NCBI RefSeq assembly: GCF_012927305.1 | Contig: NZ_JABBGH010000002.1 | Location: forward strand, 496,001-560,000 | Source: Hymenobacter polaris | Lineage (GTDB): Bacteria; Bacteroidota; Bacteroidia; Cytophagales; Hymenobacteraceae | DNA: 64,000 nt | Direction of reading: 5' to 3' | Part shown: positions 1-12,410 of the stretch, in pieces | How positions within the stretch are numbered: position 1 is the first letter of the stretch | How the letters are laid out: each line of letters opens with the position of its first letter | Made by a program: the position numbers and the translations under genes | The notes under the pieces: generated by a model | What the model was told of the DNA's origin: nothing | Seen by the model: only the letters and a program-made list of their open reading frames with translations | Databases searched by the model: none

Positions 1-3000
1 CTGTTGTGCAGGGCGAGGCTCGCGCTGGTTTTGTTCTGAGCCACCTGCACGAAGAAACCCTGCCCTAGGGCCAGTAGCGGGCTGCCGCCGCCCATGCCGT
101 TGGTATAGCTGCGGTAGCGGCCAGCGTAGGGCCCGGTGCTGTTGAACACGTACACGGCAGCGTTCAGGCCGGGGCGGTCGGCGTCGGTCACTAGGCTCCA
201 GTCGAGGGGGCTGGGGTAGGGGTTGCCCAGCAGCTGCCAGCCGCCGTTAGCGGTTTGGTCGGTGCGGGTCAGGCTCCTGGTGTAGTCGCCGTTGTTGAGC
301 ATCCCCATGAAATCGACCACCTGGTTGGCGGCCATATTCACGGTGTAGCCCTGGGCTACCACCAGCGGAGCGCTAGTATTGGCCGGCGAGTAGAAGCCTT
401 TGTCAAATGCCGGCAGGTCGTTGGTGGTCGTGGTCAGGCGGCTTTCGTCGTAGCCAAATACCGTGGGGAAGGGCTGCACCGCGCCGGGCGTAGCGCTGGT
501 GTTGTAGGCCGGGTTCAGCACGGGCGCAAAGCTGGTGGTGCTTAGGTCGGCCACCGTCGTGTTGCTCACCGGGGCCGAGAGGTGGCGGTAGCCGAGGCCG
601 GCGTTCAGGCTGCCGTCGATGTAGCGCTGCACGGTGGCCGTGCCCTGCACGGTGCCGGTGCCGCTGTTCACCACCAGGGCGGTGCCGCTGGCGCTCGACA
701 GCAGGGTCAGGGGCTGGCTGCCCAGCACCAGGTTGCCGCTGCTGGCCAGGGTCAGGGTTTGGGCCACGGCCAGGGGCTGGCTCAGGGTAAGGGCGCTGGC
801 GCTGGCAGCCGTAAGGGCGCGCACCTGGCTGGGCAAGCCGAGGCCCGTGGCCTGGGCGCTGGTACCACTGTACACGTAGGTGGCATCGGCCGAGAACGAG
901 CGGGTGCCCGTTACTTGCACGGCGCCGGTGCTACCGGTAGCGCTGAGGCCCGCCGCGTCGCAGATGCCTAGGGTGGCGCCGTCGGCCACCGTGAAGCTAC
1001 CCGCGCCGGTCAGGGGCTGGCAGTTGGTATCGAGGCGGCCGCCGCTCTGCACGGTTACCGCGCCGATTACCGTCACGGGGCCTTGCAGGGTGCCCGCGCC
1101 GGCGCCCGTCACAGTGATGCTGTTGTAGGTGCCGCCGGCAATGGTTTGGTTGGCGCTGCTCACCACCAGGTCGGGGGTCGAGAACGAGTAGCGCGTGAAC
1201 ACCGGGTAGTGGTCGGTGGTAGTGGTGCCGTAGTTAGCTACCAGGGCGGCGGCATCGGTGCGCACGGCGGCCGTGCCGTTGATGTAGTAGCTAGCCAGCG
1301 GGCCGCTCGCAATCACGTTGTCGATAACCGTGGCGAAGCTCACCGTGGACTGGGCGCCGGCGCGGGCCAGCGGCAGGGTGATGGAGCGGTAGGTGGCCGA
1401 GTCCTGCACGATAACGTTGTACGACGATACGGCCGGCGTCACGCCCGTGGCAATGGTGCCGTTCAGCACGTCGTTGTAGTCGCCCACAATCAAGTTGTTC
1501 TGGCCCTTGTACTGGGTGTCGAGCAAGTTTTTGAGCAGCGTGGCGCCCAGCTGGCGGCGGGCGTAGTCGTTGGCCGAGGTAGCCGTGGCGTTGGCCTTGG
1601 CGTGAATCACGATGAAGTTAACGGGCTTGGTCACGCCGTCGAGCGTCACGTCGGCGTGCATCAGGTAGGGGAAGCGGCCGCCGGCCCAGGCGTTGTAAGC
1701 GGGGCAGGCGTCGGCCTCGGAGCAGCGCAGCAAACCCATGAAGGTGGGGTTGCTCACCACGTCGGTGCGGTACACGAAGGCCAGCTTCTGGTCGGCAGCG
1801 TAGTCGGGGTCTTGGGGATTGTCGCCATACGAGCCGTAGTCCGACACCATGTAGGCGTACGGATGACCAGTGTTGGCCGAAAGCTGCGTCACCACGCTTT
1901 GCAGGCGCGCAATGTCTACTACCTCTTCCAGCGCGTACACGTCGGCGTTGAGGTAGCTGGCCACGGTCGTGACGTTGGCTTGCTGCAAGTCCTTGTTGTT
2001 GGGCCCTAGGCCCGCTTGGGTCGAGCCAAACCACTCGATGTTCCAGTTCACCACCTCCAGGGTCTTGTCGGTGTTGTAGGTGTCGCCGCTCAGCGCCACG
2101 CTCAGGGCCGTGCCCGCGCCGGGCGTGCTCACGTTGAGGGTGCCGGTGAAGGTGGCAAATGCCGTAGTGGGCCGGAAGCGCACCGTCACGGCTTTGGTGG
2201 TGGCGCTTACCTCGGCGGCCGTCAGCGTTAGGCTGGTAGCGAAGGTGGTGCCGTCTTTTGAGAGCGTAAACAGCGGGTCGGTCGAGGTGATGGTGACGGG
2301 GCCGGTCAGGTCGGCGCCCGATACGTTCAGGGTGCGGTCGGCGCTGCTGCCAGCGGCCACGTAGCCGAAGGCCAGGCTTTTCACGTCCGTCAGCAGGGTG
2401 GGGGCGGGCGGCGTGGCCGAGTTAGTCAGGGCGATGTCGTCCAGGGTCCAGCGGGCGGCTGCCGAGCTGGTGGAGGTGTACACGAAGGCCACGTACACCT
2501 TAGCGCTTTTGAAAGCGGCCAGGTTTACGCCCGCCGTCTGCGTCCACACGTCCGAGCCCGAAGCCGGAAACTGCGCGTTCACGTCAGTCCAGGTGGCGGC
2601 GTTGGGGTCGCCGGTGCCGCTGTAGTTGGTCGAGACGCGCAGCTTCAGGCTCGGCCCGTTGAAGGCCGTGCGGCTCCAGAACGAGAGCAGCGGGAAGTTG
2701 TAGGCGCTCAAATTGAAGGCCGGCGAGATAAACCAGTCCTCGTTGGCGATGTTGCCCGAAGCGTAGCCGTTCATTTGCACGCCGTTGGGGGCGCTGGCGG
2801 TGGGGTCGGCGGCGCTGTGGCCGAACGCGGTGCAGGCCCACACCTGCGGGCCCGTTACGCTGTACTGGCTCCAGCCGTCCGAAAGGGTAGTGGTGCAGTT
2901 ATCGAAGCTGAATACCGTCTGGTTGGGGTCGGCGCCGGTGCCCGTCAGGGCTACCGGGCGGCTGGTGGCCCCGGCGCTGGCGTTGCTGATGCTGCCCGTG

Positions 3001-3947
3001 GCGGGCCCGGTGGCGGTGGGCGCAAACCGCACGTACACCGAGGTGGCGGTGGTTAGCTCGGCGGGCGCGTAGCTCAGCGAGCTGCCGTAAGTGCCGGTGG
3101 CCGTTTTCGACACGGTGAAGGGCCCGGTGGCCGTCACGGTGGTAGCGCCGCTCAGGTTCACGCCGCTCAGCGAGTAGCTCTGCGGGGCCGAGGCGGTGTT
3201 GATGTTCTGGCTGCCAAAAGCCAGTGCGTTGGGCGTCACCGTCAGTACCGGCGTAGTGGCCGAGGGCGTGTTCCAGCTCAGCTGAAAGTCGTCGATGGCC
3301 GAGCTAGGGCGGTTGCCGCTGCCCGTTGAGGCCGCCAGCGTCGATACCCGAATGGTGACGGGACCGCTGTTGTCGTCGAGCGCGGTGCCGAAGCTTACCT
3401 TGATGGGCGTGTTGCTAAACGCGCTGCCGCCGGTGGTGCCCGTCGCCAGGGCCGTGAAGCTGGTGGGCGCCGCGCCCAAGCCGTAGTCTACCGTCCAGAC
3501 GGTGGTGCGGGGCGAAGCGGCATCCAGCGACTGCAGGCTAAAGGTGAGCGCAAAGTCGGTGCGCCCGCTGGTGTTGGCCACCTGAAAGACGAACGAGGCG
3601 CCGGGGTCGCCCAGGCTGCCGGTTTGGCGCACCCCTAGGGCGCGGTCGGTGGCCGCCGCCTGGGCGGCCGTGGTGGCGGTGCTGCCAATGTCGGCCGAGG
3701 CGAAGTTCTTAAACGCGCCCGCGGTGTTGTTCCAGGCCGTGGCGGCGGTGGTGAGCGTAGCCGCGGTGCCCAGGCTGCTGGCCGTGGCGCCGGTATAAAT
3801 GCCGAAGCCCGTGGGCAGGCCCGTCGCCAGGCCGTCGAAGGTTTCGAGGTAGGGGCTGGTGCCTAGGGTAGCCTGCGCCTGCGCCCGCAGGCTGCCAAAG
3901 CTCAGGCTGGCGGTGACCCCTAGGAGCGTGAGGAGTGGTTTTATCAT
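1..3947 (-). CDS. Secreted multidomain endonuclease/exonuclease/phosphatase-fold protein, 3' end outside window
   Basis: An open frame of 1315 codons runs from the ATG at 3947 to the left edge with no stop, so the C-terminus is missing. Residues 1-26 are a signal peptide ending near AQA. Then come a choice-of-anchor-like beta-sandwich (about 30-225), a beta domain opening with TPVLTVTPNALAFG (about 229-335), a choice-of-anchor J-type jelly roll (about 341-507, motifs NEDWFISP and DDIAL) and a second beta domain (about 515-620). A complete EEP nuclease/phosphatase domain follows (about 629-920), with catalytic motifs NWNIEWFG, ALEEV, IHAKA, VGDYND, IDNVIA and TDHYPVF. Repetitive beta-rich sequence continues to the edge. 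Such proteins are usually exported by T9SS, and a sorting domain would be expected beyond the window. Likely role: extracellular DNase or phosphodiesterase; the substrate is unknown. It diverges from the fadL-like gene. Confidence 0.85.
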   Translation of the reverse strand, partial: MIKPLLTLLGVTASLSFGSLRAQAQATLGTSPYLETFDGLATGLPTGFGIYTGATASSLGTAATLTTAATAWNNTAGAFKNFASADIGSTATTAAQAAATDRALGVRQTGSLGDPGASFVFQVANTSGRTDFALTFSLQSLDAASPRTTVWTVDYGLGAAPTSFTALATGTTGGSAFSNTPIKVSFGTALDDNSGPVTIRVSTLAASTGSGNRPSSAIDDFQLSWNTPSATTPVLTVTPNALAFGSQNINTASAPQSYSLSGVNLSGATTVTATGPFTVSKTATGTYGSSLSYAPAELTTATSVYVRFAPTATGPATGSISNASAGATSRPVALTGTGADPNQTVFSFDNCTTTLSDGWSQYSVTGPQVWACTAFGHSAADPTASAPNGVQMNGYASGNIANEDWFISPAFNLSAYNFPLLSFWSRTAFNGPSLKLRVSTNYSGTGDPNAATWTDVNAQFPASGSDVWTQTAGVNLAAFKSAKVYVAFVYTSTSSAAARWTLDDIALTNSATPPAPTLLTDVKSLAFGYVAAGSSADRTLNVSGADLTGPVTITSTDPLFTLSKDGTTFATSLTLTAAEVSATTKAVTVRFRPTTAFATFTGTLNVSTPGAGTALSVALSGDTYNTDKTLEVVNWNIEWFGSTQAGLGPNNKDLQQANVTTVASYLNADVYALEEVVDIARLQSVVTQLSANTGHPYAYMVSDYGSYGDNPQDPDYAADQKLAFVYRTDVVSNPTFMGLLRCSEADACPAYNAWAGGRFPYLMHADVTLDGVTKPVNFIVIHAKANATATSANDYARRQLGATLLKNLLDTQYKGQNNLIVGDYNDVLNGTIATGVTPAVSSYNVIVQDSATYRSITLPLARAGAQSTVSFATVIDNVIASGPLASYYINGTAAVRTDAAALVANYGTTTTDHYPVFTRYSFSTPDLVVSSANQTIAGGTYNSITVTGAGAGTLQGPVTVIGAVTVQSGGRLDTNCQPLTGAGSFTVADGATLGICDAAGLSATGSTGAVQVTGTRSFSADATYVYSGTSAQATGLGLPSQVRALTAASASALTLSQPLAVAQTLTLASSGNLVLGSQPLTLLSSASGTALVVNSGTGTVQGTATVQRYIDGSLNAGLGYRHLSAPVSNTTVADLSTTSFAPVLNPAYNTSATPGAVQPFPTVFGYDESRLTTTTNDLPAFDKGFYSPANTSAPLVVAQGYTVNMAANQVVDFMGMLNNGDYTRSLTRTDQTANGGWQLLGNPYPSPLDWSLVTDADRPGLNAAVYVFNSTGPYAGRYRSYTNGMGGGSPLLALGQGFFVQVAQNKTSASLALHN

Positions 3948-4103
3948 AAGTAAAAGGGGGGAAGAGAAACCGCCGCCGGGCGGTAGGGAAGCGAAAAGGA
4001 GTAGGGATTCAGCTAGCCAAAATTACGGCAGTAGTCCGGGATAAAGTGCAGGTTAACCTAGACTTAATACCAAATAATGGTTTTGCTACCCGCATAGACC
4101 CTA

Positions 4104-4158
4104 GGGCCCGGCTGGCGGTTGCAGCCACCGGGCCAGGCCGCTGCCGCCAGCCGGGCCC
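4104..4158. repeat. 15-bp perfect inverted repeat in a divergent promoter region
   Basis: Arms 4104-4118 and 4144-4158 (GGGCCCGGCTGGCGG and its complement) are perfect, with a 25-nt spacer. It lies in the 302-bp region between the divergent nuclease and FadL genes, before the start at 4250. A second small hairpin (TTGCCTA/TAGGCAA, about 4170-4187) follows. It has no T-run, so it is not an obvious terminator. An operator or a mobile palindromic repeat are both possible. Confidence 0.5.
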
Positions 4159-4249
4159 AACTACTCGGCTTGCCTACTTTTAGGCAAGTCAATTCACCCT
4201 ATCTTTAGCCCGCAATTCACCTATCCCACCACTCGTTACTCCTCCCTTT

Positions 4250-5518
4250 ATGCGGGTAAAATTGTTACTCCTCACTGGCGGCGGCTTGCTGGCAGCTACC
4301 ACCGGGGCGCTGGCCAGCGGCTTCCAGGTCAACCTGACGGGCACCAAAAACGTCGGCATGGGCAGCACCGGCACCGGCCTCTACCTCGACGCGGCCTCGC
4401 AGTACTACAACCCCGGCGCGTTTGCCTTTGCGCCCACCGGCCTGCAGCTGGGCGGCAACCTGGCCATTCCGCGCATCTCGTTTCGGCCCAATATCGGCGA
4501 CCAGGGCCAGCGTACCCTGCAGAATACCAACGTGTTTCCATTTAGCGGCTTCGTGGGCTTCGGGCCCAAGGAAGGCAAGTGGCGCCTGGGCCTAGGGGCC
4601 TACACGCCCTTCGGCTCGGAGCTGCACTACCAGCAGGGCTGGGAAGGCCGCTACTCGCTCACCGACATTACGTTGCAGTCGGTATTCGTGCAAGCCACGG
4701 CGGCTTACGCCATCACGCCCTTCCTCAGCATCGGGGGCGGGCTGGTGTGGAGCGCGTTCGGCCAGGTAAACCTGCAGCGCGACCTTCCCATTCAAAGCGC
4801 CAGCGGCAGCGGCCCGGCCCACGCCACGCTCACCGGCAACGCCGACAAGAAGTTCGGCTACAACCTGGGCATCATGATTAAGCCCAGCGACAAGTTCAGC
4901 ATCGGCCTGAGCTACCGCTCGGCCATCGACCAAACCGTGAGCGACGGCAACGTGGCCTTGAGCGGCGTGCCGGCCTCGGTGGCCAGCAACTTCACGGCCA
5001 CCGGCTTCAGCACCACCCTGGCCCTGCCCGACGTGTACAGCATCGGCCTGGGCATCCGGCCCACCGACAAGCTCACCATCGCCCTAGATGCCAACTACGT
5101 GCGCTGGAGCCGCTACCAGCAGCTCACCTTCAACTACACCGGCGGCGTGCTGGGCGGCAGCACCAGCACCGTGTCGCAGCGCCAGTACCTGGATGCCGTG
5201 GCCCTGCGCGCCGGCTTGCAGTATAAGGTGAGCGACGGCCTGTGGCTGCGCGGCGGCGCGTTCTACGACTTCCACTGCGTGAAGGACGGCTTCGTGACCC
5301 CCGAGACGCCCGATGCCGACCGCATTGGCCTCTCGGCGGGCCTCACCTACGAGTTTGCCAACCGCTTCGGCCTCGATGCCTCGTTCCTGTTTGAGGACTT
5401 CATGCAGCGCAGCCAAGACCAAGCGGCGCTAGTTGCCAACGGCACTACCGACCGCGTGGCCGGCACCTACAAAACTACCATCGTGGTGCCCGGCGTGGGG
5501 CTGCACTTCAATTTCTAA
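4250..5518 (+). CDS. OmpP1/FadL/TodX-family outer-membrane transporter
   Basis: This 422-residue protein has a signal peptide (residues 1-22, cut near ALA-SGF) followed by the FadL family N-terminus: SGFQVNLTGTKNVGMG, then LYLDAASQYYNPGAFAF, the conserved region that plugs the barrel. The remainder is alternating amphipathic beta strands, ending in an aromatic C-terminus (LHFNF) typical of outer-membrane barrels. FadL proteins let hydrophobic molecules such as long-chain fatty acids diffuse laterally through the outer membrane. The length fits the family (about 400-450). Only 30 bp separate it from the downstream GDSL lipoprotein. The two are probably co-transcribed, suggesting a lipid or ester uptake and hydrolysis pair. 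The actual substrate cannot be read from sequence. Confidence 0.93.
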   Translation: MRVKLLLLTGGGLLAATTGALASGFQVNLTGTKNVGMGSTGTGLYLDAASQYYNPGAFAFAPTGLQLGGNLAIPRISFRPNIGDQGQRTLQNTNVFPFSGFVGFGPKEGKWRLGLGAYTPFGSELHYQQGWEGRYSLTDITLQSVFVQATAAYAITPFLSIGGGLVWSAFGQVNLQRDLPIQSASGSGPAHATLTGNADKKFGYNLGIMIKPSDKFSIGLSYRSAIDQTVSDGNVALSGVPASVASNFTATGFSTTLALPDVYSIGLGIRPTDKLTIALDANYVRWSRYQQLTFNYTGGVLGGSTSTVSQRQYLDAVALRAGLQYKVSDGLWLRGGAFYDFHCVKDGFVTPETPDADRIGLSAGLTYEFANRFGLDASFLFEDFMQRSQDQAALVANGTTDRVAGTYKTTIVVPGVGLHFNF

Positions 5519-5548
5519 TTCGCCCGTCTTTTCCTACCCAACTCTATT

Positions 5549-7033
5549 ATGACGACTTTTTCTCACCTGGGGCGGAAGCCGCTGGCCCTCTTGGGCCTAG
5601 GGCTGCTAGGCCTGGCCGGCTGCCAAACCGACATCGACGCGCCCGCCGGCGCTAGTGCTGGCAATGCCAGCTTCGCGCGCTACATCGCGGTGGGCAATTC
5701 GCTCACGGCCGGCTACGAAGACAACGGCCTCTACCTCGAAGGCCAGCAGAACTCATACCCCAACATCCTGGCTCAGCAGTTTGCCAAGGCCGGGGGCGGG
5801 CAGTTTCGCCAGCCGCTGTTCAGCACCGCCCAGGCCAATGGCTCGGGCTACCTGCGCCTGGCGGGCTTCACAGCTACCGGCTCGCCCATCACCCAGGCCG
5901 TGACGAGCAACCTGGCCGTGCGCGCCACCTCGCCCCAGGTGTTGTACACCAAGTACACCGATGGCATCGAGAACTTCGGCGTCCCCGGCATCAAGCTGGC
6001 TGATGTGCAAACGGTAGGATACGGCAGCACCCAGGGCAACCCGTACTTCGAGCGCATCACCCCCGACGCCAGCGCCGGCCAAACCTACTTCCAGCGCATC
6101 AAGGCCGAGGCGGCTACGGCTACATTCTTCTCAATGTGGCTCGGCAACAACGACGTGCTGAGCTACGCCACCAGCGGCGGCGCCTTGGCGGCTATCTCCA
6201 GCTCCTACGCTATTACCAACGTCGATACGTTTAGCCGCAAAGCCAACCGCATGATTAACGTGCTGACGGCTAGCAATTCAGCGGCCACTGGTGCCCCCAA
6301 GGGTGTGGTGAGCAACATTCCCGACGTGGCGGGCATTCCATTCTTCACCACCGTCGGCCCCTCGGCCCGCGCTTCGTTTGCGGCGGCCAACGTTCCTTCG
6401 GCTGCTCCCTTCATCTACACCACCGGCGCGCTGATTCCGGGCGTGGCCAGCACTAAGGTAACCGCTACGCTGGGCGACATTCGCAATGCTAGCGGCGGCA
6501 CGCTGTTGCTCACGCTCACGGCCGCTCCCTATATCGGCCTCTATGGCCAGCCCACCGGCAAGTACTACCGCGACTTCTATCAGCAGCTGCGGCCTTCGCT
6601 GCCCGCTACCGTGCCCAACCTATCAGTGTTTCTGCTGGCTCTGGGCGTAGATACCACCAAGGCATTCGGCGCCAGCACCGGCAACCCCTTCCCCAGCACG
6701 CTGGTGCTGGATGGCACCGAGCAGACGACCGTAGCCAACGCCACTACCTCCTTCAACAACGCGCTGCAAACGGCGGCCCTCAACAAAGGCCTGGCCTTTT
6801 TCGATGCCAACCAGTACTTCCGCGGCATCGCCACCACCGGCGCGGCCAGCAACGGCGTGGCCAACTCAGCCAGCTATATCACGGGCAACCTGTTCTCGCT
6901 CGATGGCGTGCACCCCACGCCCCGCGGCTACGCCCTGGTGGCCAACCAGATAATTATGGCCATCAACGCCCGCTACGGCGCTACCGTCCCGCAGGTGAAC
7001 CCCAACGACTACCGCGGCGTGCTCTTCCCCTAG
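5549..7033 (+). CDS. SGNH/GDSL-family hydrolase lipoprotein
   Basis: This is a 494-residue lipoprotein: the hydrophobic N-terminus ends in the lipobox LAGC, so Cys25 should be lipidated. Block I of the SGNH fold is VGNSLTAGY with the candidate nucleophile Ser51. Block III is WLGNNDVL, supplying the oxyanion Asn. Block V near the C-terminus is DGVHPTPRG with Asp452 and His455 completing the triad. It is longer than simple esterases because of a large central insertion. It is likely an esterase or lipase on the periplasmic side of the outer membrane or on the cell surface. The placement right behind a FadL-type transporter suggests it acts on lipids or esters handled by that porin. A strong terminator follows. 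Confidence 0.9.
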   Translation: MTTFSHLGRKPLALLGLGLLGLAGCQTDIDAPAGASAGNASFARYIAVGNSLTAGYEDNGLYLEGQQNSYPNILAQQFAKAGGGQFRQPLFSTAQANGSGYLRLAGFTATGSPITQAVTSNLAVRATSPQVLYTKYTDGIENFGVPGIKLADVQTVGYGSTQGNPYFERITPDASAGQTYFQRIKAEAATATFFSMWLGNNDVLSYATSGGALAAISSSYAITNVDTFSRKANRMINVLTASNSAATGAPKGVVSNIPDVAGIPFFTTVGPSARASFAAANVPSAAPFIYTTGALIPGVASTKVTATLGDIRNASGGTLLLTLTAAPYIGLYGQPTGKYYRDFYQQLRPSLPATVPNLSVFLLALGVDTTKAFGASTGNPFPSTLVLDGTEQTTVANATTSFNNALQTAALNKGLAFFDANQYFRGIATTGAASNGVANSASYITGNLFSLDGVHPTPRGYALVANQIIMAINARYGATVPQVNPNDYRGVLFP

Positions 7034-7060
7034 GGCCCCGCAGTGCTTATTAGCTAAAAT

Positions 7061-7094
7061 AAGGCGTCTTCTCCGCTGGGGAAGGCGCTTTTTT
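7061..7094 (+). terminator. Rho-independent terminator of the fadL-GDSL operon
   Basis: Stem GCGTCTTC (7064-7071) pairs with GAAGGCGC (7081-7088), with one G-U pair, and is followed directly by six T residues. It lies about 30 bp after the GDSL stop codon. Confidence 0.8.
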
Positions 7095-7132
7095 GCGTCA
7101 GGAGCTTTGCAGCAGATTCTGAGTCAGCGGAC

Positions 7133-7220
7133 AGTGGGGGCAGGGCTTGTCCCCGCCCGTCGGCCGCGCTAGTTTGACGATGGTCGTTCAACGACGGGCA
7201 GTGACAAACCCCCGCCCCTA
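7133..7220. repeat. GC-rich imperfect palindromic repeat (second repeat family)
   Basis: The left arm, about 7133-7162 (GTGGGGGCAGGGCTTGTCC then CCGCCCGTCG), is the approximate complement of 7191-7220 (CGACGGGCAGTGACAAACCC then CCGCCCCTAC). The intervening 28 nt carry a short inner repeat around GACGATGGTCGTTCAACG. It lies between the GDSL terminator and the SAM riboswitch. It resembles a dispersed extragenic palindrome but is the only copy in this window. Confidence 0.55.
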
Positions 7221-7280
7221 CGGTACCCGGACCCCAAAATAGTAGTTTGCTGGCTTGGGGTTGTATCTTCGTAGCCGCTG

Positions 7281-7383
7281 CTATCCAGAAAGACCGAGGG
7301 ACCAGGCCCGATGACGTCTTGGCAACCGCCCCAGGGGCTGGTGCCAACTCCTGTTCGGCCCCCCTAGGGGTTGAAGAAGATAT
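7281..7383 (+). promoter_or_regulatory. SAM-I (S-box) riboswitch upstream of metH
   Basis: The conserved S-box core is present in order: GAGGGACCAGGCCCGATGA, then TTGGCAACC, then GGTGCCAACTCC, with a CCCC/GGGG-type internal hairpin between the last two. P1 can close between TATC at 7282-7285 and GATA at 7379-7382, or by a longer outer pairing of 7264-7270 with 7376-7382. The gene immediately downstream makes methionine, the direct precursor of SAM, which is the classical target of this class. Binding of SAM should reduce expression of metH and probably metF. Confidence 0.92.
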
Positions 7384-7395
7384 CAGCCGGAACCT

Positions 7396-7420
7396 GCGCC
7401 GCCCGGCGCGGCTTTCTTTC
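7396..7420 (+). terminator. Possible riboswitch-controlled attenuator hairpin
   Basis: GCGCC (7396-7400) and GGCGC (7405-7409) form a short GC stem with a GCCC loop, followed by a T-rich tract CTTTCTTTCT. It sits just after the SAM-I aptamer and about 38 nt before the metH ATG, where an expression-platform terminator is expected. The tract is interrupted by C residues, so the call is tentative. Confidence 0.4.
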
Positions 7421-7457
7421 TGGATAGGTGCTTAGGACCCTGCTTTCAAGAAAGAAT

Positions 7458-11258
<3,801 letters not shown>

Positions 11259-11260
11259 CT

Positions 11261-11336
11261 GTACCGTGGACTCTGTGAGTCCGCGCTTATTATCCCTAAA
11301 AAGTACTTACTCGCGGACTCACAGAGTCCACGGTAC
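11261..11336. repeat. 25-bp perfect inverted repeat between metH and metF
   Basis: Arms 11261-11285 and 11312-11336 are exact complements (GTACCGTGGACTCTGTGAGT plus CCGCG), with a 26-nt AT-richer spacer. It begins two bases after the metH stop and ends four bases before the metF ATG, filling the whole intergenic space. There is no T-run, so it is more likely an mRNA-stabilizing or partially attenuating structure, or a palindromic repeat insertion. Confidence 0.85.
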
Positions 11337-11340
11337 AACC

Positions 11341-12318
11341 ATGAAAGTAACTGAACACCTAGCCCGCGCCCACGGAAAAACCCTATTTTCCTTCGAGGTG
11401 CTGCCGCCGCGCAAAGGCGAAAATATCCACTCGCTCTACGCCAACATCGAGCCCCTGATGGAGTTCAAGCCGCCGTTTATCGACGTGACTTACCACCGCG
11501 AGGAGTTTGTGCTGCGCGAGCGGCCGGGCGGCCTCTTGCAGCGCAAGGCTGTGCGCAAGCGGCCGGGCACGGTGGGCATCTGCGCGGCCATCAAAAACCG
11601 CTTCGACGTAGACACCGTGCCGCACCTCATCTGCGGCGGCTTTGCCAAGGAAGAAACCGAGAACGCGCTGATTGACTTGCACTTCCTGGGTATCGACAAC
11701 GTGCTGGCCCTGCGCGGCGACCCCATCAAGAGCGAGGGCCACTTCCAGCCCCACCCCGATGGCCACCGCTACGCCTGCGACCTCATTGGCCAGATTAGCG
11801 AGCTGAACCACGGCCGCTACCACGACCACGACGAGCAGTACCAGCCTCAGGGCGCCGAGCCCGTGCTGTGCACCGACTTCTGCATCGGCACCGCCGGCTA
11901 CCCCGAAAAGCACTTCGAGGCCCCCAACCTGGGCTCCGATATTCGCTTTCTAAAGGATAAAATCGACCGCGGGGCCGACTACATCGTGACCCAGATGTTC
12001 TTCGACAACGAGGAGTTCTTCAAGTTTGAGCGCCGCTGCCGCGAGGCGGGCATTACGGTGCCCATCATCCCCGGCCTTAAGCCGCTCACCACCAAGGCGC
12101 AGCTCACAGCGCTACCTAGGGCCTTCTTTCTCAGCATTCCCGAGGCGCTGGCCGAAGCCATCCACCAAGCCAAGGACAACGCCGCCGCCCGCGAAGTCGG
12201 CATTGAGTGGTGCCTGCACCAAAGCCGCGAGCTAATGGCCCACGGCGTGCCCTGCCTGCACTACTACAGCATGGGCAAGGCCGAAGCCATTCGCCGCATA
12301 GCCGCCGGGCTGTTTTAA
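11341..12318 (+). CDS. metF: 5,10-methylenetetrahydrofolate reductase
   Basis: This 325-residue MetF reduces 5,10-methylene-THF to 5-methyl-THF, the substrate of the upstream MetH. Family features are the N-terminal FSFEVLPPRKGENI (the E is the catalytic acid position), DVTYH, NVLALRGDP in the middle, GTAGYPEKH, the FAD/folate region ADYIVTQMFFDN and a C-terminal GVPCLHYYSMGKAE. The start was set at the ATG at 11341, because an upstream in-frame extension would be translated from the palindrome itself. The usual length for bacterial MetF is about 290-320. Expression probably continues from metH under the SAM riboswitch, with the palindrome in between. Confidence 0.96.
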   Translation: MKVTEHLARAHGKTLFSFEVLPPRKGENIHSLYANIEPLMEFKPPFIDVTYHREEFVLRERPGGLLQRKAVRKRPGTVGICAAIKNRFDVDTVPHLICGGFAKEETENALIDLHFLGIDNVLALRGDPIKSEGHFQPHPDGHRYACDLIGQISELNHGRYHDHDEQYQPQGAEPVLCTDFCIGTAGYPEKHFEAPNLGSDIRFLKDKIDRGADYIVTQMFFDNEEFFKFERRCREAGITVPIIPGLKPLTTKAQLTALPRAFFLSIPEALAEAIHQAKDNAAAREVGIEWCLHQSRELMAHGVPCLHYYSMGKAEAIRRIAAGLF

Positions 12319-12319
12319 A

Positions 12320-12409
12320 AAATGTGGCGAGGTAGGGAATGTATAAAATGTAAAAATTAGTAAACAGCCTAGTTTTTACATTTTATACATTCCCTACCTC
12401 GCCACATTT
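12320..12409. terminator. 37-bp perfect inverted repeat, likely bidirectional terminator
   Basis: Arms 12320-12356 and 12373-12409 are perfectly complementary over 37 bp with a 16-nt loop. The arm starts AAATGTGGCGAGGTAGGGAA and ends in AAAAA, so T-runs occur at the base of the loop. It starts one base after the metF stop and ends one base before the stop of the convergent TPR gene. The role as shared terminator is inferred from position. Confidence 0.75.
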
Positions 12410-12410
12410 C

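Noticed and set aside
1083..2009. 308-codon + strand open frame and many similar ones inside GC-rich genes.
   Set aside because: They lie antisense to the clearly coding minus-strand frame of the nuclease protein; their Gly/Ala/Val/His-rich sequence is typical for shadow frames in high-GC DNA. The same holds for those inside metH, malQ, susC and others.
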